Both the position numbers and the translations under genes were made by a program. From Rikenellaceae bacterium (GTDB taxonomy: Bacteria > Bacteroidota > Bacteroidia > Bacteroidales > UBA932): a stretch of DNA of 47,021 nt. Below are positions 7,701 to 15,787 of this stretch, piece by piece (the stretch's first letter is position 1; each line of letters starts with the position of its first letter). The stretch is from positions 1-47,021 of the forward strand of contig CAAGNP010000035.1 in NCBI GenBank assembly GCA_900771335.1, read 5' to 3'. A model generated the notes under the pieces. The model saw only the letters and a program-made list of their open reading frames with translations, was not told the origin of the DNA and did not search any database.

Positions 7701-7975
7701 ATAGTATTCCTTGCCGGGGCTGAATCCGGCATCGTTTGTATATACTCATGCACCATAATGGACTCACCGGTCTGGTCCCAGTAAAGGGGATATGTACCCT
7801 CCTGGGTCTCTGCTCCTACATGTGATTTTGTCTGACCGTCAGGACGGAACACCCTTACCTCCAGAGATCTCATTTCACCTTTGGAAGGGGTGATGGTACC
7901 CTCAACTCTTGAACAAGAAGATAAAATTATCGCGAATGCGCCAAATATGGCAAAAAACTTATTGAACCTTTTCAT
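4703..7975 (-). CDS. Secreted M64-family metallopeptidase with fimbrillin-like N-terminus and LRR repeats
   Basis: The 1090-residue lipoprotein begins MKRFNKFFAIFGAFAIILSSC. Residues about 25-330 resemble fimbrillin/Mfa-type adhesin domains (LYWDQTGESIMV followed by a long beta-sandwich). A DEIWY junction and BspA-like LRR_5 repeats (about 350-740) follow, then an M64 catalytic domain with HEAIGHGFAKLNDEY: H956, E957, H961 and probable ligand D968. The DEIWY-LRR-M64 core is shared with the gene at 495-3239, but the first domain is exchanged (BACON there, fimbrillin-like here). It is likely displayed on the surface, where the N-terminal domain could mediate assembly or adhesion. It is preceded 19 bases upstream by a 49-codon peptide gene. 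Proteolytic substrate unknown. Confidence 0.92.
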   Translation of the reverse strand: MKRFNKFFAIFGAFAIILSSCSRVEGTITPSKGEMRSLEVRVFRPDGQTKSHVGAETQEGTYPLYWDQTGESIMVHEYIQTMPDSAPARNTISKSSDYTVSADGKTASFRGIEFEDAGEGSSGYQYVVVTPADSIYNVHGGGAIVCLPEVQRPLKSSYDPKVGIQVGTYGNFDSPRPDVLDVTLVPQMAYARMTVSGLDLGEEKVQTIMFSADTIIYAKEAYFYWYMANSPQAYNYKMKFVSMDMSHLNISGDGDFDVFFNILPTNLSSGSSFYVTVFTESKIYRKSWTLTPEKLLAFPKGEMTEFTVNFSDVVGESLVPPADEIWYTTTNNNILSTQLYESMETDQSQVSHTYNGGLGVVKYAGAITEIKDDFLGSFSEVNVNNIYLPDGVTRIGESFMFNSEITSFRVPESLEEVGAGSFISYNLQEFTGGDGQVAADGRAIVIDGKMVAFARGGVDSFTIPGGVTSLGADLFYDSPELKYLNLGSNITSIGDYAFSKCPALEEIVIPSSLNVIGQSLFSDTDNIVRFSGNSPYVTSDNKCFIWPNVRGGGNDVLKFAGGGGILEYTIPSGHDIILLNANSFHSTTLKRLTLIEGLSINSAALTGLTSLEGIYGPNTSSDHRAVVDGDKLVSLVVAQGITEYRVPDDITKIGYMAFNGLKGLKRVTMGDQVTSIAGYTFFGCPDLEEVVLSANIKSVESDGGMSVYPFTRCNKLTKIYFRSPVPPSYVPDAINPDEGINPDLKMYVPEGSVNIYANDAAWGRYYIYFDEYKYNDLPEFDFYISKDFSSHGEYVELLRATKGNGINILLLGDGFVDTCFTGGESSTYHKYMKNMCDNLFKLEPLKSHKEYFNVKYVKIVSAVNIGDGATSLSTRTMDGLAVAGNDEEVLKYAEIAYQTAHKDNLLAITLMNIKLDGSARGTCWMHDPEIFITHPSSGFAAAYFTLRDDMTEVLVHEAIGHGFAKLNDEYFVENKAISEVAKADIRAKQARGWYQNVSVDNTVESSPWADFVTKDEYVAEGIGFFEGGGSDYGIGVWRPTDTSLMRSTNAGQVFNAPSRFAIYKRIHWLASYQNKNVDDFYRYEYPAGIK

Positions 7976-7994
7976 ACTTACCCTTTTTTAATCG

Positions 7995-8144
7995 TTAATC
8001 CCATGATCCTCCATCGTTACCTCCAAGATCACCCATATCCCAACCATTTGGGACAGAGCTCGCAAATCCCTGTTCTACAATAAGATCACAAGTGGTAATA
8101 AGCGGTGCCACATATGCAATTTTTGGCTGAATATCATGTTTCAT
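7995..8144 (-). CDS. 49-aa small peptide upstream of the second M64 gene
   Basis: ATG at 8144 and TAA at 7995-7997 bound a peptide that starts MKHDIQPKIAYVAPLITTC and ends GWDMGDLGGNDGGSWD. The pattern of a short basic start, a beta-like IAYVAPLI segment, EQGFASS and a Gly/Asp/Trp-rich end resembles the many short uncharacterised ORFs that precede secreted-protein genes in Bacteroidales. No signal peptide is visible. A promoter lies just upstream, so it is the first gene of the M64 transcript. It may be a leader peptide, a secreted peptide or a RiPP-like precursor; no maturation enzyme is nearby. Confidence 0.6.
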   Translation of the reverse strand: MKHDIQPKIAYVAPLITTCDLIVEQGFASSVPNGWDMGDLGGNDGGSWD

Positions 8145-8170
8145 CTTTACATATTTTTAATTTATGAATG

Positions 8171-8200
8171 TAAAGATAGTAAAACAATCTATATATACAA
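8171..8200 (-). promoter_or_regulatory. Promoter of the second M64 operon
   Basis: The minus strand reads TTG (8200-8198), 19 bases, then TATCTTTA (8178-8171), which is 7 of 8 to TAnnTTTG. It gives a leader of about 20 bases before the ATG at 8144. The region is very AT-rich and lies just after the end of the permease gene. Confidence 0.6.
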
Positions 8201-8228
8201 TATATTCGTGTGGAAATTTTTAATATTT

Positions 8229-9026
8229 TTAGAATTGTTTCCAGAGGAGATAGACTGACATCACCAGTACAACAGCTATCACGGTGACTTTCAAAAACTT
8301 TTCACCCCACCTGATAGCCACTTTTGATGCGGTCACACCTCCGATTACATTGCCCACCGCATAGATAAGGGCGACAGGCCAGTTGATCTGCCCATGAATG
8401 GCAAATATTATCAGCGCCACAGGGGTATATATGACTGTAGTGAGCTGCTTGATGGCATTCGCGTGGGTAAGATCCTGGCTCAGAAAGAAGAATGATGACA
8501 AAATCACCAGTATTCCGATACCGGCATGGGTAAATCCACCATAGATTCCCAGAATGAAGAAAAGCAGATATTTCCAGAAAGTCATCTGAGGGGTATAGTG
8601 TAAATCAAACCTCTTCATGACCTTATCCTTATCTATAAGAAGGAGAATCACTATAAGGGGGAGGAGAATACCCGAGGCTATCTCCATCACATAAGGGGGA
8701 AATACCGATGCCATTTCTGCCCCAAAAAATGCCCCGATAGCCACCGGAAAGCCCACTCTGGCAGCCAGACCCACATCAAGAAGTCCCTCCTTTTTAAATA
8801 TGAATGAGTTGGTCGAAAACTGGAGCATCACCCCGATACGCGATGTGGCATTTGCAATATTTATAGGCATGCCCATCGCCATAAAGAGTCCGTATGAGAT
8901 CACTGTAGCCATCCCCGCCACAGTGTTGACAAAACCCACAAACGCCCCGACTACCACCAGCACTGCGATAATCGAAGGGTCCCACCATGGGGTATTCATC
9001 AAAAAGTCTCCTATTTTCTCTATCAT
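8229..9026 (-). CDS. TauE/SafE-family membrane permease
   Basis: This 265-residue, strongly hydrophobic protein has about eight membrane segments and the family hallmarks GAFVGFVNTVAGMATVISY near the start and GIYGGFTHAGIGILVILS in the second half, which correspond to the two inverted repeats of TauE/SafE proteins. Members export or import sulfite, sulfoacetate or other organic anions; the substrate here is unknown. It follows the ABC-F gene by 37 bases on the same strand and may share its transcript. Length is normal for the family. Confidence 0.85.
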   Translation of the reverse strand: MIEKIGDFLMNTPWWDPSIIAVLVVVGAFVGFVNTVAGMATVISYGLFMAMGMPINIANATSRIGVMLQFSTNSFIFKKEGLLDVGLAARVGFPVAIGAFFGAEMASVFPPYVMEIASGILLPLIVILLLIDKDKVMKRFDLHYTPQMTFWKYLLFFILGIYGGFTHAGIGILVILSSFFFLSQDLTHANAIKQLTTVIYTPVALIIFAIHGQINWPVALIYAVGNVIGGVTASKVAIRWGEKFLKVTVIAVVLVMSVYLLWKQF

Positions 9027-9063
9027 GGCACTTTGCTATTATCTACAGCGGGACATACAATAA

Positions 9064-10950
9064 TCAGTCCAAAGAGCATTGAAGCTCCAGCCAGCGCATT
9101 TCGAGTTCATCAAGGCGTGAAATTACCTCACCGATACGGACTGATGCAGTGGTCAATTCGTTGCCCGATAGGGCTCCGGAGGACAATCCCTCCTCAAGGC
9201 TGGCCTTCTCCTGGCTAAGGGCCTCCATCTCCGCCTCCACCTGCTCAAGCTCCCGCTGCTCCTTGTAGGAGAGTTTCCTCTTGGCACCGTCATTGCTTTT
9301 GGGCTTGACGGTCTCTGTTGCAGGCTTTTCCTTTTTCCTGGGAGCCTCACCCTCTGCTGAGCCCCTCATATCCTTCACATATTGTCTCCATTCGCTGCAT
9401 TTACCCACATAATCCTTCACACGCCCTTCACCCTGGAAGATAAATATATGGTCCGCCAGCTTATCGAGGAAGAAACGGTCGTGCGATACGATAAGAAGCG
9501 ACCCGGGGAAGTTCTGCAAATACTCCTCGAGGACATTGAGGGTCATGATATCCAGGTCATTTGTAGGCTCGTCGAGGATCAGAAAATTGGGGTTACGCAT
9601 CAGCACGGTCAAAAGGTAGAGCCTCCGCTTCTCACCGCCTGAGAGCTTAGCCACTTTTGTGTAGTGGGTATGGGGTGGGAAAAGGAAATAGTTCAGGAAG
9701 GTGCTTACCGGCACTCTGTCACCATTGGCCAAGGCCACAGTCTCCGCGATGTCGTGCACCACGTCGAATACCGTCTGGTCCGGTTTGAACTCAATTCCCG
9801 CCTGCGAATAGTACCCTATCGAAAGGGTCTCCCCCTGCTCGATAACACCTGAGAACGGCTTGAGATTGCCCATCATCAGATTCAGGAAGGTACTCTTGCC
9901 CACACCATTGTTTCCGACGATACCCACTTTTTCGAAGCGGGCAAAATTATATGTAAACTCCTCCAGCATACAGCGGCTGCCGTAGTAGAACGAGAGGTTT
10001 TTGCAGTTGATTATCTTCTTGCCGAGGCGGGCGCTCTGCACATTGATGGAAAGTTTCTTCTCCTCTACCCTACCCTGGGCCCTGTCCTTCAAGTCGTAGA
10101 ATGCGTCTATCCTGTATTTGGCTTTGCCCGTGCGGGCACAAGGGGTGCTGCGAATCCACTCAAGCTCTCGACGGAGAAGGTTTTTCGCCTTGGTCACCTC
10201 AGCAGCGGAATTTGCAAGACGCTCCTCCCTCTTTTCGAGGAAATAGGAGTAATTGCCTTTATATGTATAAAGTTCTCCCCCGTCAAGTTCGAGGATGGTA
10301 TTGCATACGCGGTCAAGGAAATACCGGTCGTGGGTCACCATGAAAAGGGTGCAGCGCGATTTCTTGAGGTAATCCTCGAGGAACTCGATTATATCCATAT
10401 CGAGGTGGTTGGTAGGCTCGTCAAGAATCAGAAAATCGGCATTGCGGAGCAATAGACCTGCTATAGCTACCCTTTTCACCTCTCCACCCGAGAGCTGCGA
10501 CATCTTCTTGTCCAGTTCGGGAAGTTTGAGAGAGGTAAGGATCTGCTTTATTTTCTGGTCGTAACTCCATCCGTCGGCACTGTCCATCGCATTGATAGCC
10601 TTCTCCAGCCTCTTCTTGTCATCCACCAGGAGGGCCTCCTCATACTCCTGCACCACTTTATAGAGATGCTCCGTCTTCTGGAACACCTCATCGAAGATGG
10701 TATTTTCAGGGTTGAAATCGTAATCCTGCTCGAGAAATGCGATAGTGATATCCTTCATGAACTTCACCTCACCCCCACGGTCAGATGAATCCTTTCCGGC
10801 CAGAATGGCCAACAGTGATGTTTTGCCCGTCCCGTTGGGGGCAATGAGGGCAATTTTATCCCCCTCATTTATATTAAAACTGATCTTGTCGAAGAGAACC
10901 TTCTCCCCGTAAGACTTGCTTATATTTTCTACTTGTAGGTAACTTGCCAT
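9064..10950 (-). CDS. ABC-F family ATPase, Uup-like
   Basis: The 628-residue cytoplasmic protein has two ABC domains and no membrane segments. The first has Walker A APNGTGKT (about 38-45), signature LSGGEVKR and Walker B LLLRNADFLILDEPTNHLD. The interdomain linker contains ARTGKAKYRID. The second has GNNGVGKST and LSGGEKRR. The C-terminal about 90 residues form a charged coiled coil (KEQRELEQVEAEMEAL), typical of Uup. ABC-F proteins bind the ribosomal E site and act on stalled translation; some give antibiotic resistance, but the Uup type is mainly housekeeping. A -7 box (TAACTTTG, 10966-10959) sits 8 bases before the ATG, so its mRNA would be almost leaderless. Confidence 0.9.
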   Translation of the reverse strand: MASYLQVENISKSYGEKVLFDKISFNINEGDKIALIAPNGTGKTSLLAILAGKDSSDRGGEVKFMKDITIAFLEQDYDFNPENTIFDEVFQKTEHLYKVVQEYEEALLVDDKKRLEKAINAMDSADGWSYDQKIKQILTSLKLPELDKKMSQLSGGEVKRVAIAGLLLRNADFLILDEPTNHLDMDIIEFLEDYLKKSRCTLFMVTHDRYFLDRVCNTILELDGGELYTYKGNYSYFLEKREERLANSAAEVTKAKNLLRRELEWIRSTPCARTGKAKYRIDAFYDLKDRAQGRVEEKKLSINVQSARLGKKIINCKNLSFYYGSRCMLEEFTYNFARFEKVGIVGNNGVGKSTFLNLMMGNLKPFSGVIEQGETLSIGYYSQAGIEFKPDQTVFDVVHDIAETVALANGDRVPVSTFLNYFLFPPHTHYTKVAKLSGGEKRRLYLLTVLMRNPNFLILDEPTNDLDIMTLNVLEEYLQNFPGSLLIVSHDRFFLDKLADHIFIFQGEGRVKDYVGKCSEWRQYVKDMRGSAEGEAPRKKEKPATETVKPKSNDGAKRKLSYKEQRELEQVEAEMEALSQEKASLEEGLSSGALSGNELTTASVRIGEVISRLDELEMRWLELQCSLD

Positions 10951-10958
10951 TTCGGCGT

Positions 10959-10986
10959 CAAAGTTAGGAGAAAAATTCTATCTTTG
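10959..10986. promoter_or_regulatory. Back-to-back -7 boxes between ABC-F and P1 peptidase genes
   Basis: TAACTTTG on the minus strand (10959-10966) faces left toward the ABC-F gene, and TATCTTTG on the plus strand (10979-10986) faces right toward the peptidase gene at 11019. Both match TAnnTTTG exactly. Only 12 bases separate them, so polymerase binding at one should exclude the other. I did not find clear -33 boxes. Confidence 0.5.
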
Positions 10987-11018
10987 TAGGTGGGAAAATG
11001 TTTTAAAATTCAAAATAT

Positions 11019-12140
11019 ATGAAAAAAGGTATACTACTTTTGACAATTGCCATCATCGGCAGCACATCACTCTATGGCCAACGCCTTAGAGACTACGGTG
11101 TCAACTATGGTATTTTCAAGACCGGCGAGCACAACGCCATCACCGACGTAGCCGGTGTAAAGGTGGGACACACCACTATCATCGAAGGTGAGAACATCCG
11201 CACAGGTGTCACCGCCATCATCCCTCACCAGGGGAACATATTCCAGAACAAGGTCCCTGCAGCCGTATATGTGGGCAATGGCTTCGGCAAACTCGCCGGC
11301 ACTACCCAGATCATGGAGCTCGGCAACATTGAGACCCCTATCATCCTGACCAATACCCTCTCCGTAGCGGCAGGTCTGGATGCCTTGATCGACTACACCC
11401 TTGCCCAGCCGGGCAATGAAAAAGTGCAGTCTGTAAACGGTGTCGTAGGTGAGACCAACGACGGCGGGCTCAACGACATCCGCGGCCGCCACGTTAAGAA
11501 ACAGCACGTTCTGGATGCTATCGCAAATGCAGCATCAGGCCCTGTTGCCGAGGGCAATATCGGTGCAGGCACAGGTACTATCTGCTTCGGATTCAAAGGT
11601 GGCATCGGCACCTCTTCAAGGGTTCTTCCCACCAGATACGGAAGCTATACAGTGGGTGTTATCGTCCAGAGCAACTACGGAGGCGTTCTTGAGATAGCAG
11701 GTGTCCCTGTAGGACAATTGCTCGACAAATACAGCTTCCGCGACGCAGTCCTTCAGGATGTGGACGGATCCTGCATGATGATTATCGCTACAGATGCACC
11801 CCTTGACAGCAGAAACCTCGAGCGTCTGGCCAAAAGGGTGATGATGGGTCTTGCCAAGACCGGTGGTATCGCTTCAAACGGCAGTGGTGACTATGTACTC
11901 GCCTTCTCTACCTATGAAGGAAACCTTATCAGCACCAAGACCAAATTCTACACCCCTACTTTGATGCACAATGACGACATGTCTCCACTTTTCAATGCAG
12001 CTATCGAGGCTACTGCAGAGGCACTATGGAACTCACTTTTCGCTGCAGAGACTATGACAGGAAAAGGTGGCTACACAGTCAACGAACTGCCAGAGGATGA
12101 GGTGGCCAAACTTTTGAAAAAAGCTACAATTAAAAAATAA
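11019..12140 (+). CDS. P1 (S58, DmpA-type) aminopeptidase/esterase, exported
   Basis: The 373-residue protein begins with a signal peptide (MKKGILLLTIAIIGSTSLYGQ). The body is the P1/DmpA fold of Ntn-hydrolase-like self-cleaving peptidases. The motif DGSCMMIIATDAPLD places the nucleophile at Ser251 directly after Gly250, matching the known Gly-Ser self-cleavage site of DmpA. RGRHVKKQHVLDAI and NGSGDYVLAFST are other conserved parts. DmpA relatives cleave N-terminal residues, including D- or beta-amino acids, from small peptides and amides. It probably acts in the periplasm. The M16 protease gene follows after 5 bases, so the pair forms an operon for peptide breakdown. Confidence 0.88.
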   Translation: MKKGILLLTIAIIGSTSLYGQRLRDYGVNYGIFKTGEHNAITDVAGVKVGHTTIIEGENIRTGVTAIIPHQGNIFQNKVPAAVYVGNGFGKLAGTTQIMELGNIETPIILTNTLSVAAGLDALIDYTLAQPGNEKVQSVNGVVGETNDGGLNDIRGRHVKKQHVLDAIANAASGPVAEGNIGAGTGTICFGFKGGIGTSSRVLPTRYGSYTVGVIVQSNYGGVLEIAGVPVGQLLDKYSFRDAVLQDVDGSCMMIIATDAPLDSRNLERLAKRVMMGLAKTGGIASNGSGDYVLAFSTYEGNLISTKTKFYTPTLMHNDDMSPLFNAAIEATAEALWNSLFAAETMTGKGGYTVNELPEDEVAKLLKKATIKK

Positions 12141-12145
12141 AAGAA

Positions 12146-14959
12146 ATGAAAAAGTTATTTATCTCGCTACTTGCCCTCGTTTTCAGTGCGAGTATAGCAT
12201 TCGGTCAGATCGCTGACCCCAATGCCCCTCTACAGAACGACCCTTCTGTACGATACGGCAAACTTGACAACGGACTCACCTACTATATCCAGCATAATGA
12301 GAAACCTGCCGACCGCGCAGAGTTCTACCTGGTAACAAATGTAGGTGCCATTCAGGAGAGCCCTGCACAGGATGGATTGGCTCACTTCCTTGAGCATATG
12401 GCCCTCAACGGCACCAAAAACCTACCCGGGAAGATGATGCTTGAGTACTTCCAGAGTGTAGGTGTGGAGTTCGGCAGAAACATCAACGCCGGCACAGGTG
12501 TGGAGTACACTATGTATATGCTTAACAATATCCCTGTAACCCGTCAGGGTATCGTCGACACAGCAATGCTCATTATGCACGACTACTCAGGCTTCGTGAC
12601 CAATGACCCTGAAGAGGTGGAGAAAGAGCGTGGTGTGATCGTGGAAGAGTGGAGAACACGCCGCACTGCAGACTGGAGAATGCACGAAAAAGAGCTTCCA
12701 TACCTTTATGGTGACTCAAAATATGGTTCATGCACCCTTATCGGCAGCAAAGAGAACCTTGAGACATTTGATCCTATCGAGATCAAAAAATTCTACGAGA
12801 CATGGTACAGACCTGACCTTCAGGCTGTAATCGTAGTGGGTGACATCGATGTGGACGCTATCGAGGCCCAGCTCAAGACCCTCTTCGCAGATATCCCTGC
12901 ACGCGAGAACCCTGAGCCTAAAGTGATGCACCAGATTCCTGACAATGAGGCACCTATTGTAGGTATCCTTACCGATCCAGAGGCTACCAATACCCAGATC
13001 CAGGTATACTTTAAAGAGGATGTTGTCCCTGTAGAGATCAGATCATTAGGAGCTATTTATCTGACACAGATCCTCCAGAATCTCATTTCTAGTGTAATCA
13101 ACGAAAGACTTGGTGATATCTCTCAGAAAGCAGACGCTCCATTCCTCTATGCATATATGCGCTATGGTCAGATGACTCAGACCAAAGATGCGTTCCAGGG
13201 TGGACTTGCCTGCAAAGAGGGGGAAGGTATAAGTGCATTCACCGCCCTTATGACAGAGCTTGAAAAAGTTAAACGCTACGGCTTTACCGATGGCGAGTAC
13301 GAAAGAGCCAAGACCAACCTTCTCCGCGAGCTGGAGATGGCTAAAGACAATGCATCGACCCGTCAGAATGCAGAACTGGTAAATCCCCTTATGATCAACT
13401 TCCTGTTCGGCTATCCATACATGGATCCTGCATACGAATATGAAGTGGCTCAGGGATATCTTAACCTACTCCCTCTGGCACAGGTAAATCAGATGCTCCC
13501 TCAGATACTGAACTTCTCAAAGAACGCTGTAGTAATCTACAAAGCACCTGAGAAAGAAGGGCTTGTCCATCCTACCGATGCGCAGCTTGCCGAGGTTATC
13601 TCAGCAGTAGCTGCAGCCGAGATCGAAGCACCCGCTCAAGAAGAGGTAATGGAACCGCTTGTAGATGCAACATCACTTACTGGCTCCCCCGTCAAGAAAG
13701 AGTATGCAGGTCAGTTCGGTTCTACCGTATGGGAGCTTAAGAATGGAATCAAAGTGGTAGTCAAACCTACAGACTTCAATAATGAAGAGGTACTTTTCAA
13801 CATCTCAAACTTCGGTGGTCGCTCACTTATCGCCACTGAAGACCTCCCTTCATTTGAGAACAATGTATTTATGCTCTACAACGCAAGTGCAGGTATCTCC
13901 AAATTCCCTCAGACCACACTTCAGAAGATGCTCACCGGCAAGGTGGTAAGTGTAAGTCCATTTATCGACCCTTACACTCAGGGTGTGGATGGCATGTGTT
14001 CACCTAAAGACTTCGAAACACTTCTTCAGATGACATACTTGTACTATACCGCTCCACGTTTCTCAGAAGAGGAGTTTGCTGCAAGTATGAACCAGCTTAA
14101 AGCTGTGGTTCCAAACTTGGTTTCACAGCCTAACTTCAAACTTCAGACTGAGCTTGTAAAGGTAATCTACGGAGAGAATCCACGCCGCTTCGTAATCAGC
14201 CCTGATATGCTTGATAAAGTGAGTGTTCCTACTATCGAGAGAGTTTACAAATCACTCTTCTCAAATGCAGCAGGTTCAGTAGTAAGAATCGTTGGTAATG
14301 TGAATCCTGAAGAGATCAAACCTCTTGTAGAGAAATATATCGGCTCTATCCCTACTGGCAAAAAAGCCCCTAAATGGGTAGACACCAAGGAGGAACTCGT
14401 TAAAGGTCACATCCACCACCACTTCGACACCCAGATGACTACACCTAAGTCTACAGTGATCCTTGTTGCATCGGCTGATATGAAAAACACACTACAGAAC
14501 ACCGTAGTGTCATCTGCTGTCAACTACATCCTCGACCTTATCTACACAGAGACCATCCGTGAAGAGGAGGGTGGAACATACGGAGTATCTTCAATGGGCT
14601 CTATCTCAGAACTCCCCAAGAACAAGTATGTACTTCAGATAGCATTCGATACAGACCCTGAAAAGGCCCACAAACTTATCGAACTGGCACATGCCGGCCT
14701 CAACTCTCTGGCAGAGAACGGTCCTTCAGCAGACTACCTCGCCAAAGCCAAAGAGAACTTCCTGAAGAACATCCCGGAAAACCACATCTCAAACAGCTAC
14801 TGGAAAGGTCAGCTTGGTGACTACTACAGATACGGAAAAGACTTTGACACCGAGTACGAAAAAGTGGTAAAAGCACTTACAGCTGAACAAGTACAGGCAT
14901 TCGTGAAAGAGGTGCTCTCACAAGAGAACTTCATCGAATTCATCATGAGACCAGAATAA
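12146..14959 (+). CDS. Exported M16 (pitrilysin-family) zinc protease
   Basis: The 937-residue protein has a signal peptide (MKKLFISLLALVFSASIAFG) and two M16 halves. The N-terminal half carries the inverted zinc motif HFLEH (His80, Glu83, His84), and EKERGVIVEEW supplies the third ligand about 76 residues later. The C-terminal half (from about 530) is the inactive M16_C repeat with EEEGGTYGVSS. Such enzymes form a closed chamber that degrades peptides rather than folded proteins. With the P1 peptidase upstream it would digest peptides in the periplasm. A strong bidirectional terminator follows. Codon use is biased toward a small codon set, suggesting high expression. Confidence 0.92.
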   Translation: MKKLFISLLALVFSASIAFGQIADPNAPLQNDPSVRYGKLDNGLTYYIQHNEKPADRAEFYLVTNVGAIQESPAQDGLAHFLEHMALNGTKNLPGKMMLEYFQSVGVEFGRNINAGTGVEYTMYMLNNIPVTRQGIVDTAMLIMHDYSGFVTNDPEEVEKERGVIVEEWRTRRTADWRMHEKELPYLYGDSKYGSCTLIGSKENLETFDPIEIKKFYETWYRPDLQAVIVVGDIDVDAIEAQLKTLFADIPARENPEPKVMHQIPDNEAPIVGILTDPEATNTQIQVYFKEDVVPVEIRSLGAIYLTQILQNLISSVINERLGDISQKADAPFLYAYMRYGQMTQTKDAFQGGLACKEGEGISAFTALMTELEKVKRYGFTDGEYERAKTNLLRELEMAKDNASTRQNAELVNPLMINFLFGYPYMDPAYEYEVAQGYLNLLPLAQVNQMLPQILNFSKNAVVIYKAPEKEGLVHPTDAQLAEVISAVAAAEIEAPAQEEVMEPLVDATSLTGSPVKKEYAGQFGSTVWELKNGIKVVVKPTDFNNEEVLFNISNFGGRSLIATEDLPSFENNVFMLYNASAGISKFPQTTLQKMLTGKVVSVSPFIDPYTQGVDGMCSPKDFETLLQMTYLYYTAPRFSEEEFAASMNQLKAVVPNLVSQPNFKLQTELVKVIYGENPRRFVISPDMLDKVSVPTIERVYKSLFSNAAGSVVRIVGNVNPEEIKPLVEKYIGSIPTGKKAPKWVDTKEELVKGHIHHHFDTQMTTPKSTVILVASADMKNTLQNTVVSSAVNYILDLIYTETIREEEGGTYGVSSMGSISELPKNKYVLQIAFDTDPEKAHKLIELAHAGLNSLAENGPSADYLAKAKENFLKNIPENHISNSYWKGQLGDYYRYGKDFDTEYEKVVKALTAEQVQAFVKEVLSQENFIEFIMRPE

Positions 14960-14981
14960 AAATCCAATATTAATATGACAC

Positions 14982-15017
14982 AAACCCCGAAAGTTATTTA
15001 TCCGACTTTCGGGGTTT
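14982..15017. terminator. Bidirectional terminator between M16 and rhaD
   Basis: AAACCCCGAAAGT (14982-14994) and its complement ACTTTCGGGGTTT (15005-15017) form a perfect 13-bp stem with a 10-base loop, flanked by A- and T-rich ends. It lies between convergent genes and can serve both. Confidence 0.8.
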
Positions 15018-15033
15018 CTGTTATAAAAGTAGA

Positions 15034-15750
15034 TTATAGCCCTGCCGCTTTGGCACTGATATAGATCTGCGCCGCCTTATTCAGAGTGTCTATCACATCA
15101 AAACATGTGATAATATCGTCCCCTACAGCAAGCACTCCATGCTTTTCCCATATCACTACATCGTGATCACGGAGCTGCCCAACTGTAGCTTCTGCAAGTT
15201 CGACTGTACCTGGAAAATGGAAAGGGACTACCCCGACCCCTTTGGTCACCACTATCTTACACTCGGGAATCATACTCCACAACATCTCGGTAAGGGCGTC
15301 ACTGTCAAGCCATTTGTCGATATGGGTCAAGGCCACCAGTTCAATGGGATGAGTGTGTAGCACCACTTTACAACCCCTTCCCAGTCCACGAAGGTAATTG
15401 TGCATATAAAGATGGGATGCCAGTTCTGATGTAGGGGTTATCTCTTCGCGATAGATTATTTCATAAAATCTCCCATCAGAACTTATTCTGATAAGCACAC
15501 CATTATCCCAGGGATTTTTGGCCACATCCCTCATCCTCTTGCCGGATCCTGTCACATAGAAGACATTATCTGCAAGATTTTCCAGTACGGCAGGAAGCTC
15601 TCTCCTGACCGACAAAGCATCTCTGGTTTTGAATCTTGATGAAAGTGAATCGGTGAGATTTACCGAAATATTCCCACCATTGTACTCGGCCCAACCCTTC
15701 TCCCAAAGGTAACCGGCCACCTCTGTGATTTTATCTAATTCCTTAAACAT
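15034..15750 (-). CDS. rhaD: Rhamnulose-1-phosphate aldolase (class II aldolase)
   Basis: I choose the start at 15750 (MFKELDKITEVAGYLWEKGW, 238 residues) over the ATG at 15765. A perfect TATCTTTG box at 15762-15755 ends 4 bases before it, which makes 15750 a likely leaderless start. The protein shows the class II aldolase motifs YNGGNISVN, VTGSGKRMRD, the zinc site LHTHPIEL and EKHGVLAVG. It splits L-rhamnulose 1-phosphate into dihydroxyacetone phosphate and L-lactaldehyde in the cytoplasm. No rhamnose isomerase or kinase is beside it, so it stands alone here. A related fuculose-phosphate aldolase is the main alternative, but the N-terminus fits RhaD. Confidence 0.82.
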   Translation of the reverse strand: MFKELDKITEVAGYLWEKGWAEYNGGNISVNLTDSLSSRFKTRDALSVRRELPAVLENLADNVFYVTGSGKRMRDVAKNPWDNGVLIRISSDGRFYEIIYREEITPTSELASHLYMHNYLRGLGRGCKVVLHTHPIELVALTHIDKWLDSDALTEMLWSMIPECKIVVTKGVGVVPFHFPGTVELAEATVGQLRDHDVVIWEKHGVLAVGDDIITCFDVIDTLNKAAQIYISAKAAGL

Positions 15751-15754
15751 GCCC

Positions 15755-15782
15755 CAAAGATACATTTTTTAATATATCTTTG
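15755..15782. promoter_or_regulatory. Back-to-back -7 boxes between rhaD and PHP-domain gene
   Basis: TATCTTTG on the minus strand (15755-15762) and TATCTTTG on the plus strand (15775-15782) are both perfect and are separated by 12 bases, the same geometry as at 10959-10986. Each lies 4-5 bases before an ATG (15750 and 15788), so both mRNAs should start at or next to the start codon. Confidence 0.6.
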
Positions 15783-15787
15783 TAACT

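Noticed and set aside
11067..11507. Minus-strand ORF of 146 codons within the P1 peptidase gene
   Set aside because: The plus strand encodes a complete, well-conserved enzyme with its catalytic motif; the antisense frame has no family, promoter or start signal.
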